In this document: positions 11,222-22,830 of the stretch, one piece after another | Position numbering within the stretch: the first letter of the stretch is position 1 | How the letters are laid out: each line of letters opens with the position of its first letter | Assembly (NCBI GenBank): GCA_023052935.1 | Contig: CM041292.1 | Coordinates: 199,446,299 to 199,510,298, forward strand | DNA: 64,000 bases | Direction: 5' to 3' | From: Piezodorus guildinii | Lineage: Eukaryota; Arthropoda; Insecta; Hemiptera; Pentatomidae | Made by a program: the position numbers and the translations under genes | Notes under the pieces: model-generated | The model's database searches: none | The model's input: only the letters and a program-made list of their open reading frames with translations | Told to the model about the DNA's origin: nothing

Positions 11222-11962
11222 TTTACTTTCACTTACTATATATATACTTAGTAAGGGAAAGTAATGTTTAAGACAAATATACGCCCAAGACGTTACAAAA
11301 CCTTTTTCATCAAAATGAGCTTACCAGAATAGCCACTTTATACTATGCATTTTGCACCTTTTTTTGATTTTCTCGAAAATGGTTCCGACGATTTTGATTA
11401 AACTCGCTATATCGATGTAAAATTTATTGGGATTTAATATAATTTAGGTTTCATTCGGATTAAAATGGTCTGACAGGGCTTAAATGCCGTTATTTTAAAT
11501 TTTCTTTCTCTAAAGTATCTTTAATTTTGTTGATTCTATAAAAATAACTATATTATCTTTTTTACCAATGATGAAAAACAGGTAAATATACAGATTGAAT
11601 GAATTTGATACCCAACTAAAGGAGAAAACAGAAAAAAAAATTGTTTGATGCAATTTTTTGTTTTTGAACATAAGAGTAGTAATATACATGTATGATATAC
11701 CGTTGGAAAGCTAAAAATTTTATATCTTAAACTTAAGCTTTTAAAAGTTAATAGAGAGCGATGAAAAGAAGATAAAACTAACTGATTATTTTAGATAATA
11801 ATATAATATATTTTTTAATAAAACACATGTTTCTATATAAATTCAATTTAATTAATTCTTTAATAGTTTCGCGTATTTTTATCTCTCATTGTATTTGAAA
11901 ATTCTTTCATTGATTTTAAAATGGAGGTAAGTGAAAGTCGTGTGTTGCCCGCACCAGATGTT
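11222..11962 (+). repeat. R1 repeat copy
   Basis: Left hairpin with an extra TATACT, right end GTAAGTGAAAGTCGTGTGTT. Compared with the copy at 9789 it lacks the block before the TG tract. Confidence 0.75.
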
Positions 11963-12082
11963 TTAGGTCGAATTCATAGTTTTTTAACCAAATTCATAAT
12001 TTCCTCCACCGTTTTCTTACGATTAATTTAATGAGTTTTGACTATCAAGAACTAAATATTTGTAATAATTTTTATTGTTGTT

Positions 12083-12535
12083 TATTCATTTAAAGTCACT
12101 TCGTCGCACAGGCTTGGAACCTCCAACTTACGTCCCTTCCGAAGGACGGCATAAACAAGGATTTTTTAATCCTAGAGCCATCGGCCGGGACTGAATCTGC
12201 AACCTCGAGAATATTATCTTTAACCTCTTAATAAATCTATGAAGGGTCGCCTGTGGTGCAGTGGCAAGCCTTACAGCCTCCTATTCACATGATCGATGGT
12301 TCGAACCCGGCTGATATTCCTTCGATATTTTTTTACGTTTTCAACTAAATTCATATTTTTTTAAACCGGATTCATAACTTTCGAATGACGAAATAACTAA
12401 GGATTTTTACTCTCTTAAAAATCCCTGGACCATCAACCGGGTTTGAAATCTCGACCCAGGGCATGTTGAATCCTTAATGGCTTATTTAAGCTGCTAAGGG
12501 TCAACTGTAGTGCAGTGACTAGTATAATTAATAAA
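12083..12535. repeat. Cluster of SINE-A fragments
   Basis: At least four pieces: a reverse body at 12083-12185 (GTCACTTCGTCGCACAGGCT, CCTTCCGAAGGACGG), a forward head at 12241-12315 (GGTCGCCTGTGGTGCAGTGG, GGTTCGAACCCGGC), a reverse body at 12390-12470, and a forward head near 12500. The alternating orientation shows independent insertions rather than one rearranged copy. Confidence 0.6.
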
Positions 12536-12539
12536 TCTA

Positions 12540-13730
12540 ACTAAAATCAAAGTGTATTGTCATAGGGCTGGAGTACTTTTCACACTCCCTACTGTTGAGT
12601 TCTTCATTTCTCCATATATCTTGATAATTTCGACTGACTCCACCATTCTCACTGAGAAATGTTGTAATTTTTATCAGTCTCGCTCTAACGACATCGCATA
12701 TTCCTTATAACTGGCAACGGCATTTCTTGCCTTCGGCTTCACCAAGAGCGCATCTTGCACCCTTTATTAGTGTAAAATAATTCAAATTCCTTCACGAGAA
12801 TTAGACGTTCTACCGTTCATGATTTTAAATCAAAGTAACATGGTGTTATTTTAAATTTAATTGTAACTATAGTTTTACTTATTGTATTTATGTTAATACA
12901 GTTGTAAAATTCTAAAATTCAATAAAATATGAATAAAAAAAAAATTAAAATATAACTTATTACCGGGTATCATAGATCACTCCTGCAGAATAACGCTTTT
13001 GTACCCCAATCTACCCGGCTACTATAAGTCTCATCTTTCATAAGTCTCATATTCCTCAATTTAGATTACAGTTATGTGGTCATGTAATCACTAAGACTGA
13101 AGAAGCAGTGGAATAAATACCTATGTGAAATTTGTTCTACGAACTATCCATTACGGGCGTACATCTCACCTCTAAATTAACATTACTCCTTTAAACTCTG
13201 TCCTTTCAAACCCACAATTCCGTCCCTTCATTTTTGAAGCATGTTGGACATCCTTCAGAAGTTTCACGTAAAAATAAATAATCTCAACAAAACTCCCTGT
13301 TGTTTCTGCAAAGTTCAAACTCCTCAGCTCTTTAACCTCAGAGTTAATAACATCATATACCTCACTTTACCCTATGATATCCTTCCCTACTTCATTCCTT
13401 AATTATGTTACGTTTACTTGAGCGATTTGAATAATTGCAAAGACACGCGCTAAACACATTCCATATTGAAATCTATCTATCTAAAAACAGGTGAAGTTCG
13501 CAATTTAACTGATATACGAAATATTTTCCTCATCCAATTAGTAATCAATCAATGCTGAATGATATTCCCTATTTTATCAATTACGCCAAAAATTCAATTA
13601 CCCATAATTACCTTAATCTCGCTGAGCTTGACTGAAGCAATCGACAAATCTACCATTGTAGAATCCCGTTCGATCTGGACCCTCTAATGTATATTCTGCA
13701 ATACGCATTTCATCTAGATTTTCATTTTTA
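12540..13730. other. Unassigned accessory sequence
   Basis: Less AT-rich than its surroundings (12560-12780 and 12990-13430), suggesting an old element, but neither strand gives a recognisable protein, terminal repeat or SINE head. Confidence 0.3.
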
Positions 13731-13732
13731 CT

Positions 13733-14016
13733 TACCTATATATGAAATATGTGGTAAGGGAAAGTATAGCAAAAAGGTCTGTGTGTGTGTTTCTTTAAAT
13801 GTATTTTTTTATTTTATTTTTTTTTTTTTATTCGTATATATTACAATTTGTCATAATAGACAATAATAATAGTGCTACAGGATCTCATTCATACAATATA
13901 AACAAAAGGAAAGTCAAATTACATAAAATAAAATAAAAATAAATAATGTTAAATGTATTTAAAAATTATTAAATTGATTTTAACAACGGAGGTAAGTAAA
14001 GTAAACCAGATTTTTT
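13733..14016 (+). repeat. R1 repeat, short internally deleted form
   Basis: Both R1 ends are present (ACTTACCTATATATGAAATA and GGAGGTAAGTAAAG) but only about 280 bp separates them. A T-rich, LINE-tail-like stretch replaces the middle. Confidence 0.6.
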
Positions 14017-14046
14017 AATATCGTTGGCCGTTGCTTGTCATAATTA

Positions 14047-14881
14047 TTTGGTTGTGTGGCATGAAATGTCCGTTTTCAAGGTAAAGGATTTTTATTAGAA
14101 ATGCGATATGAAAACAAGATAATTTTATTCCAAGTATTTACCTTCTTTTTCTACACATTTTTCCTAACGTGACACCAACTTTTTTTATCCCCGATCTGAA
14201 AAACTCTGAGCTTTGAAGTGAAACAAAATCTGAAAACGCACTTTTCACTTGATCATCATTTTCAAAAAGTTTTCCTTTGACGAAGTTGTCTAAATTCCTG
14301 AACAGGTTGGAGACGAGTCGGGAGAATATGTTTGGTGCGGAAGAACTTCGTAGCCCAGTTCTTTCAATTTTTGCACGGTGTGTTTCGAAACATGGGGTCT
14401 TGCTGCCGCTCAGTGAGATCAAGAGGTACCCATGTATCGAGCTTTTTCACTTTCCCAATACACTTTGAATGTCTGTAGATGCACTTGCATTTAGTTGTGC
14501 TGAGAGTCCTTTAACTGTTTGGTAGGGGTTTCCTTCTACTGTATGTTTGAGGACATCGTTGTCTATTACGGATTAACACTTTCATTTTATGTTCATTATC
14601 ACTCCCTTTACCAAACGCCTTGCAAATATTTCTAGCGGCCTCAGCTGCTGAATGGCCGAGTTTAAACTCGTACAAAAATATTACTCGAAAATCGCGTGTT
14701 TCCATGTTCATATTTGGAGGTATACTAAAAAGTGGGTAATTGATTGGGAAGCTAAAGGTAGAGGATTAGTAACTGTTTACTTTAAATATGTAAACATTCG
14801 GAAGAAAACAACAGAGACCTTCATAATCCTTTATGTATTTCAGAAACTATAAAAACGGACATTTCATGTGAAACAATCCAA
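14047..14881 (-). mobile_element. Mariner, internally deleted copy
   Basis: Terminal inverted repeats (GACATTTCATGTGAAACAAT at the right, the matching complement at 14048-14072) are flanked by TA. On the minus strand the transposase N-terminus begins MNMETRDFRVIFLYEFKLGH (14511-14711) and the C-terminus contains FVKGKLFENDDQVKSAFSDF (14138-14422). The catalytic core is deleted, so the copy needs a helper. It is the same family as the elements at 32664 and 45558. Confidence 0.8.
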
Positions 14882-14883
14882 TA

Positions 14884-15296
14884 ACTTTAAAGAGATAAAA
14901 AAAAAAAAAAAAAAGAAGGAAAATCTCCATAACACCAACTAACCCACTGCCACACCGACTAATTATAGAATTGTATGAATGCCCCTCAGTCAGTAGCATC
15001 ATGCTACTAGCATGCCTGAATCCAGAGATATTATCGGCTAGATAGAGAACCGTATAATGAAACTGGAGTAGAGCGGACATTAATATTCAGCTACTGACAT
15101 CTCACATATCTGTATTCAGTCCGGCTCCTTCCAACGCCTCACCTACTTTGACCACATAGTTCCTCTTTATTTTTTCGTTTCTTAAGGGAGGAATACATGT
15201 TGATAGTTTCATTAGTGATTGTGCTTTCAGCGAAGTTGGAGAAGAAGAGAAACCTTGTTATTGTAAGTATTATTTTTAATAAAATACTTTTATTAA
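14884..15296. other. Unassigned spacer
   Basis: Begins with an A run at 14896-14912. No recognisable gene or repeat family, apart from a decayed R1-like left end (GATCGTGAAAATTTTCGAAT) immediately after, at 15322. Confidence 0.35.
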
Positions 15297-15351
15297 AATG
15301 AAATTGAGGGAAAATATTGTGATCGTGAAAATTTTCGAATTTTCAACAGAT

Positions 15352-16330
15352 ATTCATATTATTAACATACTGACAGACCACGGCATATTACCAAATCACC
15401 AATTCGGATTTCACTCTTTTCATTACACAACACAACAGCTACACAGAGTTACCGACTATAGTACTACTGCACTAGAACTAAAACAGTACGCATCTGGGGC
15501 ATTCTTGGATGTTACTCAGGCTTTTGATAGGGTATGGCACCAGGGTCTTCTTTTTAAACTAAAACCTATACTTCCAAGCACATATTATTTATGAGAGAAG
15601 TTGGTTCAGGGTGCAGTCAATTTAAAACACAATTAAGCGTAAACTTAATTTATTGGCGCCGACGTTTCGACCTGAATTATAGGTCTTCTTCAGGGTGGTT
15701 GTGTGAGCTGAGAAGGCGTCAGTCAACAGCAATCGTTGTTGTGTTGGTTTGTTGTTCAGGCCGAAACGTCGGCACGAATAAATTAAGTTTACGCTTAATT
15801 GTGTTTTAAATTGACTACACCCTGAACCAACTTTTCTCATATATACACACAGTCAACCATTGTCACTTCATCACATATTATTTAGTTTTACAATCTTTTC
15901 TCTATGACCGCTTCTTCTCTGTCCGACAGGGTTCTGAGACCTCATCAATAAAACCAATCTCAGCAGGTGTTCCCCAAGGTTCTATACTGGCCCCTCTTCT
16001 CTAATTAATATACACATATGACTCACCAACAGACCAAAACATCTTAACTACGACATATGCCGACGACACTGCAGTTATTACGAGACACACAGACCCTATA
16101 CAAACCAGTATGACATTACAACACCATATTTGGATAACGTTCAAAACTGGTGTAAGAAATGGAAGTTAAAAATTAATCATGACAAGTTGCTACATATTAC
16201 ATTTACACTATTATATTCAATATTACATAGACGTTATAAATTATCCTCCAGACAGAAACTTAATGTATACACTCATTTATTAAAACCAATGTGGACTTGA
16301 CCAATTGTGACTGGACCAATGTAGACAAGT
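15352..16330 (+). pseudogene. Jockey-like LINE reverse transcriptase, split by insertion
   Basis: The frame at 15380-15590 reads PNHQFGFHSFHYTTQQLHRV and then FLDVTQAFDRVWHQGLLFKL, the RT fingers/palm motifs. After an insertion at 15592-15871 the same domain resumes with SVRQGSETSSI, SAGVPQGSILAPLL and the catalytic TYADDTAV motif near 16050, then the thumb (SSRQKLNVYTHLLKP) near 16270. Stops and shifts interrupt it. A C-terminal piece of the same family lies at 31740-32185. Confidence 0.75.
15592..15871. mobile_element. Palindromic PLE-like insertion with 13-bp target duplication
   Basis: Arms of about 75 bp read GAGA-AGTTGGTTCAGGGTG..AATTTAAAACACAATTAAGC inward from both ends, as near-perfect inverted repeats ending in GCCGACGTTTCG. 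The insertion is flanked by direct repeats CACATATTATTTA (15579-15591 and 15872-15884) and splits the RT pseudogene. The hairpin CTGAAGA/GACCT..AGGTC/GAAAC on the minus strand at 15661-15692 matches the PLE motif at 3731. Two inverted PLE terminal repeats is the best reading; there is no coding sequence. Confidence 0.6.
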
Positions 16331-16339
16331 ACTCTATCC

Positions 16340-16784
16340 ACTGGACCAATCCGCATCACTTTAAAAAAAATAATAATAATAAAATCAAAACAGTATTCAC
16401 TTTTTATTGATTTATTTGTTGTAATAATGGATTGACGGCAATTTATAAAGCATATTATAAAATTAATTAATTTTAATAATTCATAATCAAAAATAAAATT
16501 ATATTTATACTGTGTACCGAGAAACCCAAGCTATTAAATATAGCACTTATTTCTTTTATCATTGGTATTATGAAAACGTGTCGTGGTTATCGGGTTTACC
16601 TTGAATTTTCAACACTACTGCCGTCCCGTCCCATAAAAACTCAACAAACGATGTTAGGTGCATAGATTGTAGAAAAAAATAAAGACGAATAGCTTTGAAA
16701 AACTCGATTGTGAAATCGATAATAAGGAGGAATAGCACAAGGACATATTTTTCTTTTAATTTGTTGATATTAAACTTTTTATTT
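16340..16784. other. Unassigned spacer
   Basis: A short repetitive patch at 16310-16360 repeats GACTGGACCAAT-like units. The rest is AT-rich with no recognised feature. Confidence 0.35.
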
Positions 16785-17980
16785 TCACTTACTATATATA
16801 ATAAGGGGAAGTATTGCGATCGTGAAAATTTTCGAGTTCCAGTTTTCAACGGAATACACGTTTTAGGGTCTCCTGAGTCCAAATAACCAAGTCCCGCAAA
16901 AAGGTCTGTGTCTGTACACACACACACAACTCTCGGGTGGAAACGGTAAATTCTATGAAACTGGAATTTCATATTTAAGACAAATATACGCCCGAGACGT
17001 TACAAAACCTTTTTTCATCAAAATGAGCTTACCAGAAGAGCCACTTTATACCTTGCATTTTGCACCTTTTTTCGATTTCCTCGAAAACGGTTCCGACGAT
17101 TTTGATTAAACTCGCTACATCGATGTAAAATTTAATGGGCTTTAATATCATGTAGATTTCATTCTGGTTAAAATGGTCTGACAGGGCTTAAATGCCGATA
17201 TTTTAAATTTTCTTCCTCTAAAATACCTTTAATTTTGTTGATTCTATAAAAATAACTAGATTATCTTGTTACCACTGATGAAAAACAGGTAAATATATCA
17301 ATTGAATTAATTCGATACCCAACTAAGGAGGAGAAAACAGAAAAAATATTTTTTTAATGCAATTTTTTGTTTTTGAACATAAGAACAGTAATATACATGT
17401 ATGATATACCGTTGGAAAGCTAAAGATTTTAGAAAAAATATTGTCTCATACACAAGCTTTTAAAAGTTAATAGAGAGTGATAAAAAGCCGGTAAAACTAA
17501 GTGATTGTTTTAGATAATAATATAATAGATTTTTTAATAAATAAAACACATGTTTCTATAGAAATTCAATTTAATTAATTCTTTCGGGATCACTTGTAGC
17601 TGGGTGGTTAGCATAACAGCCTCCTATGCCAAAGGTCACGAGTTCAAACCCGCAGCTGGTCCTAGGATTTTTTAATGGCGGTAAAAAATCCTTAGTTTTG
17701 CCGTCCTTCGGATGGGACGTTAAAAGGAGGTTCCGAGCCTTTGCGATGTCAGGTACTCGTTAAAGATCCCTATCCTAATAAAACCTGGATAGACCAAATT
17801 TAGGACTCCCACTGTAGTATCGTCCGATTAGCCATAGTAACATAAAGTGACGTTAAATAAATAAACAACTAATTCTTTAATAGTTTCACGTATTTTTATC
17901 TCTAACTGTATTTGAAAATTCTTTCATTGATTTTAAAAATGGAGGTAAGTGAAGTCGTGTGTTGACCGCACCCGATTTTT
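16785..17980 (+). repeat. R1 repeat copy split by SINE-A
   Basis: Left end CTTACTATATATAATAAGGG at 16789, right end GGAGGTAAGTGAAGTCGTGT at 17940. A SINE-A copy sits near the right end and accounts for the extra length. Confidence 0.8.
17585..17869 (+). repeat. SINE-A, intact reference copy
   Basis: 285 bp, flanked by perfect 9-bp duplications TAATTCTTT (17576-17584 and 17870-17878). A box TAGCTGGGTGG and B box GAGTTCAAACC define a tRNA-derived pol III promoter. The body follows with AGGATTTTTTAATGG, CCGTCCTTCGGATGGGACGT, TACTCGTTAAAGATCCC and CCTAATAAAACCTGG. The 3' end is GACGTTAAATAAATAAACAA rather than poly(A). It inserted into an R1 copy, so R1 was there first. Confidence 0.9.
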
Positions 17981-18337
17981 TACTTTTGTTTTGTTTAAAA
18001 CTTCATATCAGAATTCTGAAACCTTCCTGGACTTTACATAAGTGCACAATACTCTGTCTTATATTTTTTTCCCCGGGAAAATATGGGAGAAATCTTGGAA
18101 TACGGAGCCTTGGTGAAAGGGATGAGTCAGTGGTGAATCAGATCTAATGGTAATGTTTTGGCACTGCTGTCAGCTGTTTGGAAGAGGGGCTTCCTATATT
18201 TATTGCTCTTATCATCTCAATTCGATGTATCGATTCCAACGCCTCCTCAATTTTACTAACATGTTTACAAAACTAGAAGGCCGTGAGTGGCCGAAGGGGT
18301 TGATACGTCGTATTTGCAACCTCGGAGTCAAACTCTG

Positions 18338-19086
18338 GTTCTGATCCCGCTTGGACGGGTTGAAATTTATTTCATGGTGGTTCCAGGTTATGTATTTCGA
18401 ATTTTTTGGCGTAGTAATGATCGTAAAATCCAGAAGAAAATTTACCAAAAACACCACAAGTAAATTATATTTCATTTGATAAGAATATTGAACGAATAAT
18501 GCTTTCTTCAATTATATATAATATTGGGTGAAAACTGAGCATAAAATTTTACCAATTTTAGAATAAATTACATTTCGCTCTTTCTTTCTGTTTGTTTAAC
18601 TCGAGGAAGTTCTATGCATTTTTACTTTCCCTTACTGTATATAGAATATATAGTAAGGGAAAGTATTGCGATCGTGAAAATTTTCGAGCTCCAGTATTCA
18701 TATCAGAATTCTGAAACCTTCCTGGCGGATATACATTTTTTTTTTTTCACGATCGCAATACTTTCCCTTACTATATATTCTATATACAGTAAGGGAAAGT
18801 AAAAATGCATAGAACTTCCTCGAGTTAAACAAATAGAAAGAAAGAGCGAAATGTAATTTATTCTAAAATTGGTAAAATTGTATGCTCAGTTTTCACCCAA
18901 TTTTATATATAATTGAAGAAAGCATTATTCGTTCAATATTCTTATCAAATGAAATATAATTTACTTGTGGTGTTTTTGGTAAATTTTCTTCTGGATTTTA
19001 CGATCATTACTACGCCAAAAAATTCGAAATACATAACCTGGAACCACCATGAAATAAATTTCAACCCGTCCAAGCGGGATCAGAAC
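18338..19086. repeat. 343-bp inverted repeat (long hairpin)
   Basis: The left arm 18338-18680 and right arm 18744-19086 are reverse complements with three substitutions seen by eye (over 99 percent identity) around a 63-bp spacer. The inner ends of both arms are the R1 left terminus (CTTTCCCTTACTGTATATAG..GATCGTGAAAA). The outer ends adjoin a tRNA-like head (GGTTCTGATCCCGC) on the left and a SINE-B tail (AGAAACAGTACGAATCTC) on the right. A transcript would fold into a near-perfect double-stranded RNA. Confidence 0.9.
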
Positions 19087-20062
19087 TAAGCCTTAGGCAT
19101 AGAAACAGTACGAATCTCTTTATATGCTTGGTCAAAGGCCTTCCATGGGTTGAAGAGGTGCAGAAAAACAATAAAGTGAAATTCACTAGAAGATCCCAGG
19201 GTCAACTTCTTTTCAAACGTCACAAAGAATTCAGGAGAATCTAAGATGATACTAGTGGGTTAGACTTAGATAATTTTGTTCGAGGCAAATATAGGATTTT
19301 CGGTTGTAAGGATTGGATACACGAGAGTAATTCCTTGATTGAATTAACGAATAAAGCTCAATTTCATTTGTCGTACGCTTTTCTGTGAGTAATTGTAAGA
19401 ATAACCCGTTCTTTTTGCCATATTTAGAGTAGAAAAGGCCTTAAAAGTCTGGAAAAGTTACTCGTCCAGTTGTTTATCTATGATTTTATTTTAGCTCATA
19501 TTTTCAACGCTGCTCTTGTTATTTTACTGAGTTGACATGCAGTCTTCCTCACCGCAATGATTTTATAAAATATTTCTTACTCACTGATAAGAGCATCAGA
19601 TACATCCCAGCTGTTATTTTACTATTATTTTACTATGATTTGTTTGTTTTACTATTATCACAACTATGAGTGTAATACTATAAGCTTATTGTGGCTTTGC
19701 TTAGCAACAATTGTTTGGTAATCTTAGACTCTGCGGAATCCTTCTTGCAATATTCTCGTTTGGAAATAGGCGGCCACAATTCTTCCATGATGACACAAGT
19801 TAGTGGCCTAGCATTGTCGTTTCCCGCTCGTTATAGAATACTTCTATCCAACCGCAGTTAGTGAAAGCATCTTCAAAAGGAAACATTATTATTATCTTTG
19901 AATAACAACTTTGATCTCTTTCACACGCCATTTATCATCGATAGTTTTATCGAAATTTACCTCTATGGTTAACAGAATTATTGCCTAGTTCGCGTATCAC
20001 TCAACTTTCACCTACTTCACTACCTATAAGAAAAATTAGTTTATATATGTTTTTAGGGAGAG
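19087..20062. other. SINE-B tail, then unassigned sequence
   Basis: 19090-19150 (AGAAACAGTACGAATCTCTT, CCTTCCATGGGTTGAAG) matches the 3' part of SINE-B. The remaining 900 bp shows no gene or repeat that I recognise. Confidence 0.4.
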
Positions 20063-20063
20063 G

Positions 20064-20290
20064 GAGGAGTCACCTGTGGTCTAGTGGCTAGCGTAACAGC
20101 CTTGTATTGATGTTCAAGTTCACGGATACGAACCCGGCAGGACCTAGGATTTTTTAATGGGAAACAAAAATCATTGGTTCTTCCGTTCTTCTAGGAGGAC
20201 GTCAAATGGTGGTCCCGATCCTGTGCGATGTCAGATACTCGTTAACGATTCCTATCCCTATAAAACTAAGATAGGCAAAATTTAGGTAGC
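20064..20290 (+). repeat. SINE-A copy
   Basis: Head GTCACCTGTGGTCTAGTGGC with B box GGATACGAACCCGG, body CCTAGGATTTTTTAATGGG, GTCCCGATCCTGTGCGATGT and a decayed tail near GCATCGTCCGACATCGG. Confidence 0.75.
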
Positions 20291-20365
20291 ATCGTCCGAC
20301 ATCGGATAAATGCATTGGCAAAGAAATGTTTTTGTTTTTATCATACACTAATTCAAGCAGGAAAA

Positions 20366-21121
20366 ATCTGGTGCGGGCAACACACGACTCCGTTTTTAGA
20401 ATCAATGAAAGAATTTTCAAATACAGTTAGAGATAAAAATACGTGAAACTATTAAAGAATTAATTAAATGGAATTTCTATGGAAACATGTGTTTTATTAA
20501 AAAATCTATTATAATATTATCTAAAATAATCACTTAGTTTTATCGGCTTTTCATCACTCACTACTAAATTTTAAAAGCTTGTGTATGAGATAATATTTTT
20601 TCTAAAATCTCAAGCTTTCCAAAGGTATATAATACATGTATATTACTGTTCTTAGGTTCAAAAAAAAAAAAAAAAAATGCAAAAGAATATTTTTTTTCAG
20701 TTTTCTCCTTTAGTTGGGTATCGAATTCATTCAATTTATATATTTACCTGTTTTTCATCAATGTCATTAAGATGATATGATTAATCTTTTGGAATGGACA
20801 AAATTAAAGGTACTGTAGAGAAAGAAAATTTAAAATATCGGCATTTAAGCCCTGTCAAACCATTTTAATCCGAATGATATTAAAGCCAATTTAACTTTAT
20901 ACAGACATAGCTAGTTTAATCAAAATCGTCGGAACCGTTTTCGGGAAAATGGTGCAGGTGGTCCAGTGGAGGTGGAGTTACCACACACACAGAACTTTTT
21001 GGGGGACTTGGTTATTTGGACTCAGGAGACCCTAAAACGTGTATTTCCGTTGAAAACTGGAATTCGAAAATTTTCACGATCGCAATACTTTCCCTTACTA
21101 TATATAGTAAGTGAAAGTAAA
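20366..21121 (-). repeat. R1 repeat copy
   Basis: Right end GTGCGGGCAACACACGACTC at 20370 and left hairpin CTTTCCCTTACTATATATAG at 21090-21119. A deletion removes the block around the TG tract (20950-20990). Confidence 0.75.
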
Positions 21122-22505
21122 AATATGAATGCTCAGTACTTAAGTAATTGCTGATTAAAAAGCAATGAAGTTAAAAAAAGAAAATCATAGTGTTTCGATG
21201 GAAATATTTTATTTTGGTTCCATAAATGTATTGAAAGATGGAAAAAAACAAATCTTTAAATATTTTAAAATGTCACCAGAAAAAAATATTTTTTAAATAA
21301 CTCCTTTCACTATTAGTGCTTAATATCGAGAAACAAGTTCCGATACTTGAAAAGTGAAACTTAAACTGTTGAGCTTTATTTACTTTCTCGCAAGGCCTTG
21401 GCTCTTTCTAAATGAAAGTGTAGTCCAGGGGAAAGGTTGACTTGATCCTTGAAGACGCCAATGTGTGTGATGAGCTTTAACCATCCTCGTTACTTTGTCC
21501 TCTTAGCAAGAACTATTCGGTACTGTTCCTAACTTCTCTCAGGGATGTTTATCAGACCTATCAGTGATTACGTTTCTATGCAATCTCGAACTTTGACCGA
21601 TCTCGGATTCGGGTCTGAACTTTTTCAAGAGATCGAGTCGATGAACGAAGAAAATTGAGACGTTGATTTCCAAAAGGTACTTAAGGAAATTTTTTTTCAA
21701 AGTTGATATTTTCACATATTTTTATTCTAATGGTTTATTTTTATCTAAGTCCGTCATCAAATTTTATCTAAAAAACATAAAAATCCTTAAAAAAATTATT
21801 TAGAAATTGCATTTCATTCCAAAAGGTACTATATCCACGTTTCGTTCCAAAAGGTACTATATCCACGTTTCATTCCAAAAGGTACTATATCCTCTGTAAA
21901 CAGATATAACCTTTCCTTTCATTTCCTTCCAAAAGGTACTATATTTCCTACTATACGGCAGAAGCATCTAATCCCATAATATATCACCATTAATTTATTG
22001 TTTTCATCATTTTATGCATTTTTATTGGTTCATTTAGCACGTCTTGAATCACCGCTATTATTTTAATCACTGATTTTAACCTAATTATCAGTTTTTAGAC
22101 TATTTGAAACAACTTAGTTGCGTCCCTTTGGTTCTTTAAGGTTGTCAATTAAATTACGTTTTTTCATATTATTTCTTCTTGCAGCAACATAAATTTGGTT
22201 TAAAAATTTTCAGTAACTCACATTTTAATAGAATAATATGGTATTTGATACAGCAAATAGTTGGATTTAGCATTCCACGAACTTGCTAAATATGTGAAGA
22301 AAATCCGTGCCTGATCTAACTTAGTAGTCGATTTTTTTATGTAAAATAAAAGCTCAAAAGTTATTATTTATCAGTATCTATGGTTAAATATTATTTACAA
22401 GTCGTTAATAATATAGTTACATCTGCTGAATTCACACAAATAGTAAATACAAGTTCAAAACAAACTTCGTAATTACATACTTTCTTATTATAGTGCCATA
22501 AATAA

Positions 22506-22790
22506 ATTTTGGTGTTCGTACTCGTTATTGAAAAAAAAATATTTTATTTATTCAAAAGTTACAAAATATCGATAATAACACTTTAAAAGACAATAATGAC
22601 AATCTTGATAATAACAATATGGCTATACTAGATCTGATGTACCGTAATTACTGCGAGGACTTGAAGAGAGTGAGTGAGAGTGTGTCTGGGAGAAGGGACA
22701 GGGTATATATAGGTTAATAGGACTGCTGAATAAGATTCAAGGAATATGGTGTGATCTGCAGGTGCACTATGGCCTCATGGTGGCGTGACT
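22506..22790 (-). repeat. 3' LTR
   Basis: 285 bp, identical to the LTR at 29696-29980. On the minus strand it begins AGTCACGCCACC and ends ACGAACACCAAAAT. A TATATATA box lies at 22704-22711 and AATAAA poly(A) signals at 22543-22552, both in the minus sense. Confidence 0.95.
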
Positions 22791-22801
22791 CCTCCGTCCT
22801 T
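22791..22801 (-). promoter_or_regulatory. Polypurine tract (plus-strand primer)
   Basis: AAGGACGGAGG on the minus strand directly abuts the 3' LTR, where reverse transcription primes second-strand DNA in LTR retroelements. Confidence 0.75.
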
Positions 22802-22830
22802 ATGAGAGTGAAGCCCACTGAACTCTAAAT

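Noticed and set aside
15591..15840. Two 72-codon ORFs on opposite strands with nearly the same peptide
   Set aside because: They are the two arms of one palindromic insertion read in each direction, not genes.
16568..16972. 134-codon minus-strand ORF
   Set aside because: Most of it translates an R1 copy, and the same peptide text appears in other R1 copies; no protein family.
21815..21945. Regular short repeats resembling a CRISPR array
   Set aside because: Only four units with near-absent spacers, degenerate and mirrored at 30184 in a eukaryotic setting; better read as subterminal repeats of an element.
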